Positions 52,208 to 60,751 of a stretch of DNA of 64,000 nt are shown here, piece after piece (the stretch's first letter is position 1; every line of letters begins with the position of its first letter). The DNA is taken from assembly GCA_029977615.1 (NCBI GenBank), contig JAPOKO010000005.1:44041-108040 (forward strand). Direction: 5' to 3'. This DNA comes from a bacterium (GTDB lineage Bacteria; Actinomycetota; Acidimicrobiia; Acidimicrobiales; Ilumatobacteraceae). A model generated the notes under the pieces. That model saw nothing but the letters and a program-made list of their open reading frames with translations, searched no databases and was not told the origin of the DNA. Both the position numbers and the translations under genes were made by a program.

Positions 52208-53460
52208 GTGCGAGGCGACAACAACATTCCTGCACCAGCGGTTTGACCAGTTGCTTCATCAACAATAATGAAGCAACCCGTCGTGCGGTTTTGGTGGTAG
52301 TCGTCAAACATCAGCGGGGCGGTGGTGTGCAAAGTGACTCTGCCAATTTCATTCATGGCAAGTTGACTCACACCCGTTTCGCGACTGAGCGTTGAAATGT
52401 TCAAGCGATACAACACTTCAGTAATTTTGGTGCGTGCGACCTTGGTGGTGTGTTTAATGCTGTAAATCTTGCCTGGCTGCAATGGCGCAGTGTCGTCCAT
52501 CCAGCACAACATCGCTTCAAGTTCTTGAGAGGCGCGAGGCCTGTTATTCGGGCGGCAGATCATGTCGCCACGTGTAATTGACAGATCATCGGCGAGCAAC
52601 ACGGTCACCGCTTGACCAGGTGTGGCTTCGACAAGCGGTCCAGTTGGGGAATCGATGCCGGTAATTGTGCTGGTGAGCCCAGAAGGCAACACCATCACTT
52701 CGTCGCCTACTCGCAGCACCCCACCGGCAACGCGTCCTGCATAGCCGCGATAATCAGGGAAGTCGGCCCGTTGTGGGCGAATGACGAACTGCACAGGGAA
52801 GCGAGTATCTATGCGGTTGTCATCGCTAGCGGTGTACACGTTTTCTAGGTGATGCAACAGCGTTGGGCCCTCGTACCAATCCATCTTGGTGGATCGAGTG
52901 ACGCAATTATCACCGGCAAGAGCACTAATTGGGAGGAAGGTCACATCTTGTAAATCGAGACGTGATGCAAACTGTTCAAACTCTTCGCGAATGCGGTTGA
53001 ACACTTCTTGGTCGTAATCAACGAGGTCCATTTTGTTTACGCAAATAACCAGGTGGGGCACACCAAGCAATGAGACCAACAGGCTGTGTCGGCGGGTTTG
53101 CTCAATCACTCCGGTGCGGGCATCAATTAACACGATGGCAAGATCAACGTTTGATGCGCCAGTAATCATATTTCGCGTGTACTGAATGTGACCGGGGCAG
53201 TCGGCAATGATGAACGAGCGCTTCGGGGTTGCAAAGTAGCGATACGCAACGTCGATGGTGATGCCTTGTTCGCGTTCGGCACGCAAGCCGTCAGTAAGGA
53301 GTGACAAATCCACGTAGTCGTCACCACGGCGCTTGCTGACAGCTTCAATGTGTTCGAGTTGGTCTTCGAAAATGCTCTTTGAGTCGTACAGCAGGCGACC
53401 GATCAGCGTTGATTTGCCGTCATCTACCGAGCCAACAGTTGCAAAGCGCAAACGTTCCAT
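52204..53460 (-). CDS. cysN: Sulfate adenylyltransferase subunit 1 (GTPase)
   Basis: 418 residues, elongation-factor-like GTPase: VGSVDDGKSTLIGRLLYDS, EREQGITIDVAYRYF, ADCPGHIQYTRNM, NKMDLVDYD. It drives ATP sulfurylase activity of CysD by GTP hydrolysis, giving APS. The C-terminal beta domains (AGRVAGGVLRVGDEVMVLPSG) are complete, and there is no CysC fusion. Overlaps cysD by one base and cysC by four. Confidence 0.96.
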   Translation of the reverse strand: MERLRFATVGSVDDGKSTLIGRLLYDSKSIFEDQLEHIEAVSKRRGDDYVDLSLLTDGLRAEREQGITIDVAYRYFATPKRSFIIADCPGHIQYTRNMITGASNVDLAIVLIDARTGVIEQTRRHSLLVSLLGVPHLVICVNKMDLVDYDQEVFNRIREEFEQFASRLDLQDVTFLPISALAGDNCVTRSTKMDWYEGPTLLHHLENVYTASDDNRIDTRFPVQFVIRPQRADFPDYRGYAGRVAGGVLRVGDEVMVLPSGLTSTITGIDSPTGPLVEATPGQAVTVLLADDLSITRGDMICRPNNRPRASQELEAMLCWMDDTAPLQPGKIYSIKHTTKVARTKITEVLYRLNISTLSRETGVSQLAMNEIGRVTLHTTAPLMFDDYHQNRTTGCFIIVDEATGQTAGAGMLLSPRT

Positions 53461-54356
53461 TAGAAATAGCCCGTTCGTTTACGGTCTTCCATACCGGCTT
53501 CAGACATGCGGTCATCGGCACGTGTCGCACCACGCTCAGTTACTCGAGCGACTGCTGTCTCGGCGATGATGTCTTCAACGGTTGAGGCACTAGATAAAAC
53601 TGCTGCGGTGCATGTTGCATCGCCAACGGTACGGAAACGCACTTGCATCTGCTCAACAACTGAGCCTTCGTCTGGTGGCAAGAAATCGGTAACTGCCATC
53701 AGCATGTTGTCGCGCTTAAAGATTGGGCGAGTGTGCGCGTAGTAAATGCTTGGAAGGTCAATGTTGTATTCGCCAATGAACGTCCAAATATCGAGCTCGG
53801 TCCAATTGGACAACGGGAAGATTCGGAAGTGTTCGCCTTGGCGATGGCGACCGTTATAAATGCCCCAAAGTTCTGGACGCTGGTTCTTTGGGTCCCACTG
53901 ACCAAAAGAGTCGCGGTGGGAGTACACGCGCTCCTTTGCACGTGCGCGTTCTTCGTCGCGTCGTGCGCCGCCAAAAACTGCATCGAAGCGATGCTCGGCA
54001 ATCGAGTCAAGAAGCGTGACAGTTTGCAGAGGGTTGCGACTGGCGCGCGGGCCGGTCACATCGGCAACTTTCCCCGAATCGATCGACGCCTGAACCGAAC
54101 CAACAATGAGCTGCACGCCCATTTCAGAAACGCAGCGATCTCGAAATTCGATTACCTCGGGAAAATTGTGTCCGGTATCAATATGCATCACGGGAAATGG
54201 AATGCGGGCCGGGGCAAACGCCCGAACAGCCAGGTGCAACATGACAACGGAATCTTTGCCTCCAGAGAACAACAAAACGGGACGCTCAAACTCGGCGGCT
54301 ACCTCTCGGATGATGGTGACGGACTCGTCAATCAAGCCATCCAGTGAGGTTTTCAT
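53460..54356 (-). CDS. cysD: Sulfate adenylyltransferase subunit 2
   Basis: 298 residues, PAPS-reductase/PP-loop fold: LLFSGGKDSVVMLHLAVRAF, MHIDTGHNFPEVIEFRDR, DAVFGGARRDEERARAKERVYSHRD, FPLSNWTELDIWTFI. Catalytic partner of CysN in making APS from sulfate and ATP. First gene of cysDNC-sulfotransferase-mogA. No APS/PAPS reductase (cysH) is visible, which fits production of PAPS for sulfation rather than assimilation, at least from this operon. Confidence 0.96.
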   Translation of the reverse strand: MKTSLDGLIDESVTIIREVAAEFERPVLLFSGGKDSVVMLHLAVRAFAPARIPFPVMHIDTGHNFPEVIEFRDRCVSEMGVQLIVGSVQASIDSGKVADVTGPRASRNPLQTVTLLDSIAEHRFDAVFGGARRDEERARAKERVYSHRDSFGQWDPKNQRPELWGIYNGRHRQGEHFRIFPLSNWTELDIWTFIGEYNIDLPSIYYAHTRPIFKRDNMLMAVTDFLPPDEGSVVEQMQVRFRTVGDATCTAAVLSSASTVEDIIAETAVARVTERGATRADDRMSEAGMEDRKRTGYF

Positions 54357-54438
54357 ACTGTTTTTAGTTTAGTGATAGGACATCGTTATTTTTTGTAAAC
54401 GTAGTGTTTTCGCGGATTTTGAGCGCTCGTGTCCGTGT

Positions 54439-54444
54439 TATTCT
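54439..54444 (+). promoter_or_regulatory. -10 box TATTCT for the second BMP lipoprotein operon
   Basis: TATTCT in the 156-base gap between cysD and BMP lipoprotein 2 would give a leader of about 60 bases. TTGAGC at 54419-54424 is a possible -35, but the spacing of 14 bases is short. Confidence 0.35.
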
Positions 54445-54480
54445 CGGGGCGTGCCAGCCGGCGCGGAGAACCAACAATGG

Positions 54481-54497
54481 CTATGCGTTTCGCATAG
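54481..54497 (+). promoter_or_regulatory. Leader hairpin abutting the ribosome site of BMP lipoprotein 2
   Basis: CTATGCG-TTT-CGCATAG is a perfect seven-base stem directly followed by the GGGGAGAG ribosome site (54498-54505) and ATG 54513. It may stabilise the mRNA 5' end or limit pairing of the ribosome site. Confidence 0.4.
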
Positions 54498-54512
54498 GGG
54501 GAGAGCAAATAG

Positions 54513-55631
54513 ATGAAAATGAAACACCTCAAGGGGATTGCCCTTGCAGCAGCTGCGGTCGTAGGACTTGCAGCATGCGGCGGAAGCAGTTCATCCTCAG
54601 ACACCACAGCAGCCGCTGGTGGCGACTACAGCAACTTGAAAGTTGCCGTTGTCTACATCGGCGTACCTGGAGATGCTGGTTACACCTATCAGCATGAACA
54701 GGGAATTAAAGAACTCGAAGCTGAACTCGGAATCACTGTTACCCGTTTGGAGAACATTCCAGAAGGTGCAGAATCCGCAGCAACGTTTGATCAACTTGCA
54801 GCCGAGGGCTACAACCTGATTTTTGGAACATCATTCGGTTATATGGACCCAATGCTTGAAGTTTCAGCTAAGTACCCAGAAGTGTGCTTCGAGCACGCAA
54901 CTGGTTACAAGACCTCCACAAACATGGGCACGTACTTCGGTGCGGCTGAAGAAGCTCGTTACCTTTCGGGTATCGCAGCAGGCGCAGCATCACCGACCGG
55001 AAAGCTCGGATACGTTGCAGCATTCCCAATTCCAGAAGTTGTTCGCGGTTTGAACGCCTTCACCTTGGGAGCACGCTCAGTGAATCCAAAAGCAACCGTT
55101 CAAGTGACATGGACGTCAACATGGTTTGACCCAGCGAAGGAAAAGGAAGCAGCACAAGCACTGTTGCAAGCAGGCGCAGATGTTCTTGGTATGCACCAAG
55201 ACTCAACTGCAACTGGTGAAGCAGCAATGGAAGCAGGCGCAAAGTGGGTTGGTTACAACTCCGACACGCTTGCTGGCAACTTCCCAGACACCTGGCTCAC
55301 CGCACCTATTTGGGACTGGGGCCCGTACTACATCAAGGCCGCTAAGTCATTCGCTGCAGGCACCTGCGACGTATCGCAGTTTTACGGCAACATGGCAGAC
55401 GGAACGGTCAAGCTTGGAACCTTTGGTTCTTCAGTAAGTGCAGAAACACAGGCTCTCATTGCTGAGAAGGCTGCTGCAATCATTGATGGAACTTTTGCTC
55501 CTTTCACTGGACCAATCAAAGACAACACTGGCAAGGAAGTTATTGCCGCTGGAGTGGTAGCGCCTTTGGGCGACCTGCTCGGTATGCAGTACCTTGTTGA
55601 AGGTGTTATTGGCGAAATTCCAAAGAGCTAG
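54513..55631 (+). CDS. BMP-family ABC transporter substrate-binding lipoprotein 2
   Basis: 372 residues. Signal peptide and lipobox LAAC followed by GGSSSSSDTT. The mature domain is of BMP type but of the longer group: VVYIGVPGDAGYTYQHEQGIKELE, FGTSFGYMDPMLEVSAKYPEVCFEHATG, GYVAAFPIPEVVRGLNAFTLGARSVNP and WVGYNSDTLAGNFPDTWLTAPIWDWGPYY. Some relatives of this group are linked to purines and their breakdown products. It is distinct from lipoprotein 1, so the two importers should differ in substrate. A terminator-like hairpin follows 36 bases after its stop. Confidence 0.92.
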   Translation: MKMKHLKGIALAAAAVVGLAACGGSSSSSDTTAAAGGDYSNLKVAVVYIGVPGDAGYTYQHEQGIKELEAELGITVTRLENIPEGAESAATFDQLAAEGYNLIFGTSFGYMDPMLEVSAKYPEVCFEHATGYKTSTNMGTYFGAAEEARYLSGIAAGAASPTGKLGYVAAFPIPEVVRGLNAFTLGARSVNPKATVQVTWTSTWFDPAKEKEAAQALLQAGADVLGMHQDSTATGEAAMEAGAKWVGYNSDTLAGNFPDTWLTAPIWDWGPYYIKAAKSFAAGTCDVSQFYGNMADGTVKLGTFGSSVSAETQALIAEKAAAIIDGTFAPFTGPIKDNTGKEVIAAGVVAPLGDLLGMQYLVEGVIGEIPKS

Positions 55632-55637
55632 TTCTCT

Positions 55638-57182
55638 ATGAGTGATGCCTCTACGGAGGCCGCGATGGGGTCGCACCGCTCAGGCGGTGCGACCCTGTTT
55701 GCACTATCGGCCCGACAAGTAACGAAGCGTTTCCCTGGCGTTCTTGCGAATGACCGTGTGGATTTCGATTTGCTTCCAGGTGAAGTACACACATTGCTTG
55801 GTGAAAACGGCGCTGGTAAGAGCACCCTTGCTTCGGTGCTATGTGGTTTATATAAGCCAGATGAAGGCGCAGTGTTGCGCAACGGAACGCAAGTGCGACT
55901 CACGAGTCCGCGTCACGGATTGCAAAACGGAATTGCAATGGTGCACCAGCACTTCCGGTTGGTTGATCGATTTACGGTTGCTGAAAATGTTGTCCTTGGG
56001 CATCGAAAATTACCGTTTCGGTTGCGAGCAAATGATCTAGAAGACCAAGTTGGGCAAGTTGCAGAGCGCTTCGGTTTGCCGCTTGACCCCCGTGCGGTGG
56101 TTGGCGAACTTTCAGCAGGTCAGCGTCAACGTGTGGAAATTGTGAAGGCGTTGTATCACGGCGCAGAGATTTTGCTACTCGATGAGCCGACTGCCTTGTT
56201 GGCTCCGCCAGAAGTTGAAAAGTTGTTTGAAACCGTTCGCGCAATGACGCAAGCCGGTAAATCGGTGGTGTTTGTTAGTCACAAGCTGGGCGAAGTTGTT
56301 GACATTTCCGATCGTGTGACTGTGATGCGCGATGGTCGTGTGACTGGTTCGGTGGCGCGGGGTGAGGCCGATACTCGAAAGCTTGCCGAATTAATGGTCG
56401 GCAGAGATATTGATCTATCGCCAAGACGCTCACGCGGCGAAGCCAAGGGAACACTGTTGAGCCTGTCAAACGTTGGACTGACCAAAGATGGCGTAGACCA
56501 CATTGCGCAAGTTTCATTTGATGTACGAGCAGGAGAAATTGTTGGTGTTGCGGGCGTGTCGGGCAATGGCCAACGTGAACTTGCCGAAATCGTTGCTGGC
56601 TTAATTGCGCCAACGAGTGGCGAAGTATCAATCAATGGTGAGCGAGTAAATGGAGTAGGCACGCGCAATGTTCGCAAAGCTGGTCTGGCATATGTTCCAG
56701 AGGATCGGCTTGGCACAGGTCTTGCTCCGTCACTTTCAATTGTTGACAATCTTGTATTGACTCGTGATCGCGGATTCCTTGTCGATCGAAAGTCTGCACA
56801 TGCAGAAGCCGAAGCATTTATCGCTCAATTGGAAATTAAAACCCCAAACGCGCTCACCGCTACTCGCAAACTTTCTGGTGGAAATTCACAAAAGGTATTG
56901 CTCGCGCGTGAAATCTTCGCCGCGGGTAACAATTCGCGCGTATTGGTGGTGTGCTCGCCAACCCGCGGCCTCGACGTTGGGGCAGTAGAAGCAGTGCATA
57001 AGTTGCTTGATGAGGCACGTAGTGCGGGTAAAGCAATTTTGCTGATCAGTGAAGACTTGGACGAAGTACTTACCCTTGCAGACAAGATTTTGGTGCTGTA
57101 TCGCGGTTCGGTCGTGCACGAAGCAATGGGCGATCAGGTTGACGTTGAGGCTGTTGGTTTAGCTATGGCAGGTCTTTCATGA
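55638..57182 (+). CDS. BMP-type ABC importer ATPase 2 (two nucleotide-binding domains)
   Basis: 514 residues from ATG 55638. First domain: Walker A GENGAGKST, VHQHFRLVDRFTVAENV, Walker B ILLLDEPTALL. Second domain: GVSGNGQRELAEIVAG, KLSGGNSQKVLLAREI, VVCSPTRGLDVGAVEAVH. The first 17 residues before the conserved LFALSARQVTKRFPGV are encoded by sequence that forms a strong terminator-like hairpin (55668-55695), so this N-terminal stretch may be an accident of the hairpin. ATPase 1 at 46170 is a paralogue. Confidence 0.92.
   Translation: MSDASTEAAMGSHRSGGATLFALSARQVTKRFPGVLANDRVDFDLLPGEVHTLLGENGAGKSTLASVLCGLYKPDEGAVLRNGTQVRLTSPRHGLQNGIAMVHQHFRLVDRFTVAENVVLGHRKLPFRLRANDLEDQVGQVAERFGLPLDPRAVVGELSAGQRQRVEIVKALYHGAEILLLDEPTALLAPPEVEKLFETVRAMTQAGKSVVFVSHKLGEVVDISDRVTVMRDGRVTGSVARGEADTRKLAELMVGRDIDLSPRRSRGEAKGTLLSLSNVGLTKDGVDHIAQVSFDVRAGEIVGVAGVSGNGQRELAEIVAGLIAPTSGEVSINGERVNGVGTRNVRKAGLAYVPEDRLGTGLAPSLSIVDNLVLTRDRGFLVDRKSAHAEAEAFIAQLEIKTPNALTATRKLSGGNSQKVLLAREIFAAGNNSRVLVVCSPTRGLDVGAVEAVHKLLDEARSAGKAILLISEDLDEVLTLADKILVLYRGSVVHEAMGDQVDVEAVGLAMAGLS
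55668..55695 (+). terminator. Terminator-like hairpin inside the 5' end of ATPase gene 2
   Basis: A perfect 12-base-pair stem (GGGTCGCACCGC with GCGGTGCGACCC) and TCAG loop, followed by TGTTT. It lies between the lipoprotein stop and the conserved part of the ATPase, the same place as the terminator of the first BMP operon. Translation from 55638 would pass through it, so it could act as a translation-coupled attenuator. Confidence 0.6.
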
Positions 57183-58288
57183 TTATTGGCAACTATCGAA
57201 TTGAATTGGAGCCTCGACTCTCCACACCAAAATGGTTGTATGCGGCTGTTCCTGCCCTTTCCTTGCTGTTTGCTTTTGTTGTTGGAGGAGTGTTTATAGG
57301 GTTAACAGGGCACTCACCAATTGGAACGCTGTCGCTCCTCATTGAGCGTGGCTACGCCTCAACAAAGGGCATTACCAACACGCTCGGTTCTGCAACACCA
57401 CTTATTTGCACTGGTCTTGCCGCTGCGTTTGCATTTCGAATGAACTTGTTCAACATTGGCGAAGAAGGCCAAATGTATTTGGGCATGATCGGTTCGGCTT
57501 GGGCGGGAATCGTTTTGGCAGGACATCTGCCTGGCTTTGTCGCTGTGCCGATGGTGTTGCTGTTCGGGGCACTATGTGGTGCTTTGTGGGTATTGCTCCC
57601 TGCAGTACTGCGAGCAAAATTAGGTACAAGTGAAATCGTCAGCTCATTGCTGCTGAACTATGTGGCACTCAACTTGGTGAACTACTTCATTTTTGGTAGC
57701 CGTGGAATATTCCGCGACCCTACAACTTCATTCCCACAAGGTCGCCTGATTGAGGAATCTGCTCGTCTTGGAAGTTTTGGCACAACTCGTACCTATCCAA
57801 CAGTGCTCATCGCGGTAGCGCTTGCGATTGGTTTGTATTGGTTCATGAAGCGTTCGAACTACGGATACGAAACTTCCGTATTTGCAGATTCACCAAACAC
57901 AGCCCGATATGCGGGAATGAGTTCGACAAAACTGACATTGTCTGTGCTTCTGTTCTCGGGTGCACTTGCCGGCCTTGCTGGATCAATGTATGTGGTTGGG
58001 CCTGCTGGCAAAGTAGACCCAGGCTTATTGCAAATTGGTCTCGGCTACGCAGGCATCGTGGTTGCTGCGCTTGCTCGGTACAACTTTGTTGCCGTCATCC
58101 TTACTGCGATTTTGTTTGCAGGTTTGCGTGAAGGCGGAGCATCTTTGCAGATTTCATCTAACCCTGTTCCAATTTCTATCGCGGTAGTGCTGCAGGGTTC
58201 CGTGTTGTTGTTTGCGCTTGGCGGAGAAGTGTTCAGGCGTAACCGATTGCGTATTCGTCGAGTTCAACAAGTGAGTGTTGCGTCGTGA
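57179..58288 (+). CDS. BMP-type ABC importer permease 2A
   Basis: 369 residues, with four-base overlaps on each side. Conserved LFNIGEEGQMYLGMIGSAWAGI, GTSEIVSSLLLNYVALNLVNYFI and AGLAGSMYVVGPAGKVDPGL. Same family as the permease at 47690 but with a shorter N-terminus and a different central loop (FGSRGIFRDPTTSFPQG). Pairs with the next gene. Confidence 0.92.
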   Translation: MIIGNYRIELEPRLSTPKWLYAAVPALSLLFAFVVGGVFIGLTGHSPIGTLSLLIERGYASTKGITNTLGSATPLICTGLAAAFAFRMNLFNIGEEGQMYLGMIGSAWAGIVLAGHLPGFVAVPMVLLFGALCGALWVLLPAVLRAKLGTSEIVSSLLLNYVALNLVNYFIFGSRGIFRDPTTSFPQGRLIEESARLGSFGTTRTYPTVLIAVALAIGLYWFMKRSNYGYETSVFADSPNTARYAGMSSTKLTLSVLLFSGALAGLAGSMYVVGPAGKVDPGLLQIGLGYAGIVVAALARYNFVAVILTAILFAGLREGGASLQISSNPVPISIAVVLQGSVLLFALGGEVFRRNRLRIRRVQQVSVAS

Positions 58289-59223
58289 ACTCCAACGTCT
58301 GGATTCTTACCTTTTCCGATGCAATTAGCATCGCGACCACGCTTATTCTCGCCACGCTAGGCGCAATACTCACCGAGCGATCAGGTGTTATCAACCTGGG
58401 CGTTGAGGGTATTTTGTTGATGGGTGCGGTGACGGCATTCTTGGTCAGCGATGGTACTGGCAATTTGTGGTTGGCGCTGTTCCTGTCGGTGCTGGTTGGC
58501 GTTGCGATGTCCGCCGTTCATGCAACGCTCACCATTACGTTGCGGGCCAATCAAATTGTCGCGGGGTTGGCGCTCGTTATTTTTGGTAACGGTTTATCGC
58601 AATTCATTGGCAAGCCCGTAGAAGGTAAAACGCGTCCAGTAACTATTGAGCCGATGAAGCTGGGTCCACTTTCAGACATTCCGGTTCTTGGTCCAATTCT
58701 GTTTGGTCACGACATTTTCACCTATCTCACCTGGGCAGGAGCCTTGGTGTGTTCGTTGTATCTCAATAGAACTCGACCAGGTTTGGTTTTACGCGCAACA
58801 GGTGACGCTCCAGCAACCGTGGATGCCCAGGGTGTGTCGGTGGCAATGATTCGATTTGTGCACACCATTTTGGGTGGAGCGCTCATGGGCTTGGCAGGCG
58901 GCTGGTTCATGCTTGCCCGAGGCACAGCTTGGAGCCAATCTGCTACGACCAATGGCATCGGTTGGATCGCGCTCTCACTCGTGGTGTTCGCCGCTTGGCG
59001 TCCATTACGAGCCATTGCAGGCGCTGTTTTGTTCGGGTTCACACTGCAAGTGCCGTTCACATTGCAAGGCCAGCAGATCAATATTCTCCCACCAGAAATT
59101 GTGCAAATGCTTCCGTACGTTGCAACGCTATTTGTGTTGGTAATGCTGTCAACTCCGCGGGCTCGCCGTTTGCTTGGTGCTCCAAAAATGCTTGGGCAAC
59201 CATTCGTCCGCGACGAACGGTAA
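58285..59223 (+). CDS. BMP-type ABC importer permease 2B
   Basis: 312 residues. ILTERSGVINLGVEGILLMGAVTAFLV is the family block, then LRANQIVAGLALVIFGNGLSQFIG and TNGIGWIALSLVVFAAWRPLRAIAGAVLFGF. It is the compact version of the permease at 48841. Last component of importer 2, six bases before the IMPase-family gene. Confidence 0.92.
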   Translation: MNSNVWILTFSDAISIATTLILATLGAILTERSGVINLGVEGILLMGAVTAFLVSDGTGNLWLALFLSVLVGVAMSAVHATLTITLRANQIVAGLALVIFGNGLSQFIGKPVEGKTRPVTIEPMKLGPLSDIPVLGPILFGHDIFTYLTWAGALVCSLYLNRTRPGLVLRATGDAPATVDAQGVSVAMIRFVHTILGGALMGLAGGWFMLARGTAWSQSATTNGIGWIALSLVVFAAWRPLRAIAGAVLFGFTLQVPFTLQGQQINILPPEIVQMLPYVATLFVLVMLSTPRARRLLGAPKMLGQPFVRDER

Positions 59224-59229
59224 TCCTTC

Positions 59230-59997
59230 ATGCAACTTTCGCGTTCAAGTTCAAATGCTGACATTTTGGCTGTGCTCAACGAAGTAGCCGACGCAGTTTC
59301 AGTGGTTCTTGGATCAAACACCGATTGGGGTCTATCGGGAGTTCGTCACTCTCAATACTCGGTAGATGTTGCTGCAGACAATGCAGCCTTGGCCATTTTG
59401 CATGCAGCAGGCTGCGCAGTGCTTTCCGAAGAGAGCGAGCGATCAGGAGAATTCGGTGCTGACACCATCATGGTCATTATGGACCCTCTCGACGGTTCAA
59501 CAAATGCCAGCAGAGGAGTGCAGTGGTATGCCACCGCGTTGTGTGCAATAGATCAAGACGGACCACGTGCAGCGCTTGTAGTGAATCAAGCATCGGGCAA
59601 AGACCGGTACTGGGCAACTCGTGGTGACGGCGCATTTCATAATGGCAAGCGCATGTCCCATTCTGGATGTACCGAATTGAAGCAAGCAGTGGTTGGTGTT
59701 TCTGGTTTGGCATCGTTTCGACCGAAGTGGGCACAGTTTCGTGCACTTGGCGCTGCGGCGCTTGATATCTGTTTAGTTGCACAAGGCGTTCTTGACGGCT
59801 GGATTGATTTCAATAGTCACGGCGTGTGGGACTACATGGCGAGCATCATGATCTGCGGAGAGGCGGGCGTTTCATTTGCTGAACATGAAGATCGCGATCT
59901 GTTTGTAACTGAATACGCATCGAAGCGAACTCCAATCGTCGCTGCAACCCCCGAATTGCTTGAAGCTCTCCAAGGAATTCGAAGTAATCATGGCTGA
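59230..59997 (+). CDS. Inositol monophosphatase-family phosphatase
   Basis: 255 residues. Metal-binding motifs LSEESE, IMDPLDGSTNASRG (the D-P-L-D-G-T/S pattern) and WDYMAS near the C-terminus, which corresponds to the usual WDxAAG. The family hydrolyses small phosphate monoesters: inositol phosphate, histidinol phosphate, PAP or fructose bisphosphate. PAP hydrolysis (CysQ-like) is tempting because the sulfotransferase upstream generates PAP, but other substrates are equally open. Cotranscribed with importer 2 to judge by spacing. Confidence 0.88.
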   Translation: MQLSRSSSNADILAVLNEVADAVSVVLGSNTDWGLSGVRHSQYSVDVAADNAALAILHAAGCAVLSEESERSGEFGADTIMVIMDPLDGSTNASRGVQWYATALCAIDQDGPRAALVVNQASGKDRYWATRGDGAFHNGKRMSHSGCTELKQAVVGVSGLASFRPKWAQFRALGAAALDICLVAQGVLDGWIDFNSHGVWDYMASIMICGEAGVSFAEHEDRDLFVTEYASKRTPIVAATPELLEALQGIRSNHG

Positions 59998-60742
59998 GCC
60001 GGTTTCACGTGCTGCATGGTCTCGTCTTGTGGCGCTTTTGAACGCGTATGTCTCTGAGGGTGGTAATGCGTTTTCTAACTCTGGTCCGTTATGGAAAAGC
60101 GAACGCTGGACAAAGGAACTTTCAGGTCTAGAAATTTCACAAGACTGGTCATTCCCCGATCGCATTTCGCGTGCAATGGTCAAATCCATGTTTGAGTGGT
60201 CGAACCAGGCAGACGAAATGTACCGCGCATTTTGCGCCACCATGGTTTGGGCAGGTGAAAGAGTGGCAAATTCCCCAGTGCTAGTGCGACAAGTTGCAAC
60301 GCAACCAAGCATCAAAATTGGCGAAGAAGTTCTGAAACTGAAATCGAATCCAACCTTCGAACAATTCCTTTCCTCGCCAATAAGTGGTCTGGGTCCTGTT
60401 CTTGGATCAGCATTGCTGAATGCAGTTTCGCCAAGTGATAACCGTGTCGCCACCATTGACCAATTTGCAATTGATTGGATGTGGGAGTTTGGCCAAATCA
60501 CCGATTCGTGGATGCTCGATTTGGCCGACTTTGATGCTGGCGATTTTTCGCGCTACAGCGCATGGTGCAAGCAGGCGCTCGACAAGTTTCGCGAGAGCGG
60601 ACACCTTCCCGACCACTGTGACGACAATGCGTTCATCGGTTACCTAATGTCGACTGATCGCATTCATTCACTCTTGGGAACGCGTTTCTCTGGATGGGTG
60701 CAATTTGCCGATCAGTTCGCTTCAGGTGCTGCAAAGAAATAG
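59990..60742 (+). CDS. Uncharacterised protein, possibly helix-hairpin-helix DNA glycosylase-like
   Basis: 250 residues from ATG 59990, overlapping the IMPase stop by 8 bases. I do not recognise a named family. All-helical composition. The segment SGLGPVLGSALLNAVSPSDNRVATID (about 142-167) resembles the hairpin and following Asp region of HhH-GPD base-excision proteins (G-x-G-x2-x-A...ID), but the catalytic Lys expected within the hairpin is absent. So either a non-catalytic DNA-binding relative or chance similarity. Its TAG stop is part of the -10 box of corA. Confidence 0.6.
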   Translation: MAEPVSRAAWSRLVALLNAYVSEGGNAFSNSGPLWKSERWTKELSGLEISQDWSFPDRISRAMVKSMFEWSNQADEMYRAFCATMVWAGERVANSPVLVRQVATQPSIKIGEEVLKLKSNPTFEQFLSSPISGLGPVLGSALLNAVSPSDNRVATIDQFAIDWMWEFGQITDSWMLDLADFDAGDFSRYSAWCKQALDKFRESGHLPDHCDDNAFIGYLMSTDRIHSLLGTRFSGWVQFADQFASGAAKK

Positions 60743-60745
60743 TGT
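60740..60745 (+). promoter_or_regulatory. -10 box TAGTGT for leaderless corA
   Basis: TAGTGT (TANNNT) ends six bases before GTG 60752. Its TAG is the stop of the preceding gene. No ribosome site is present. Confidence 0.5.
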
Positions 60746-60751
60746 GGTGTC

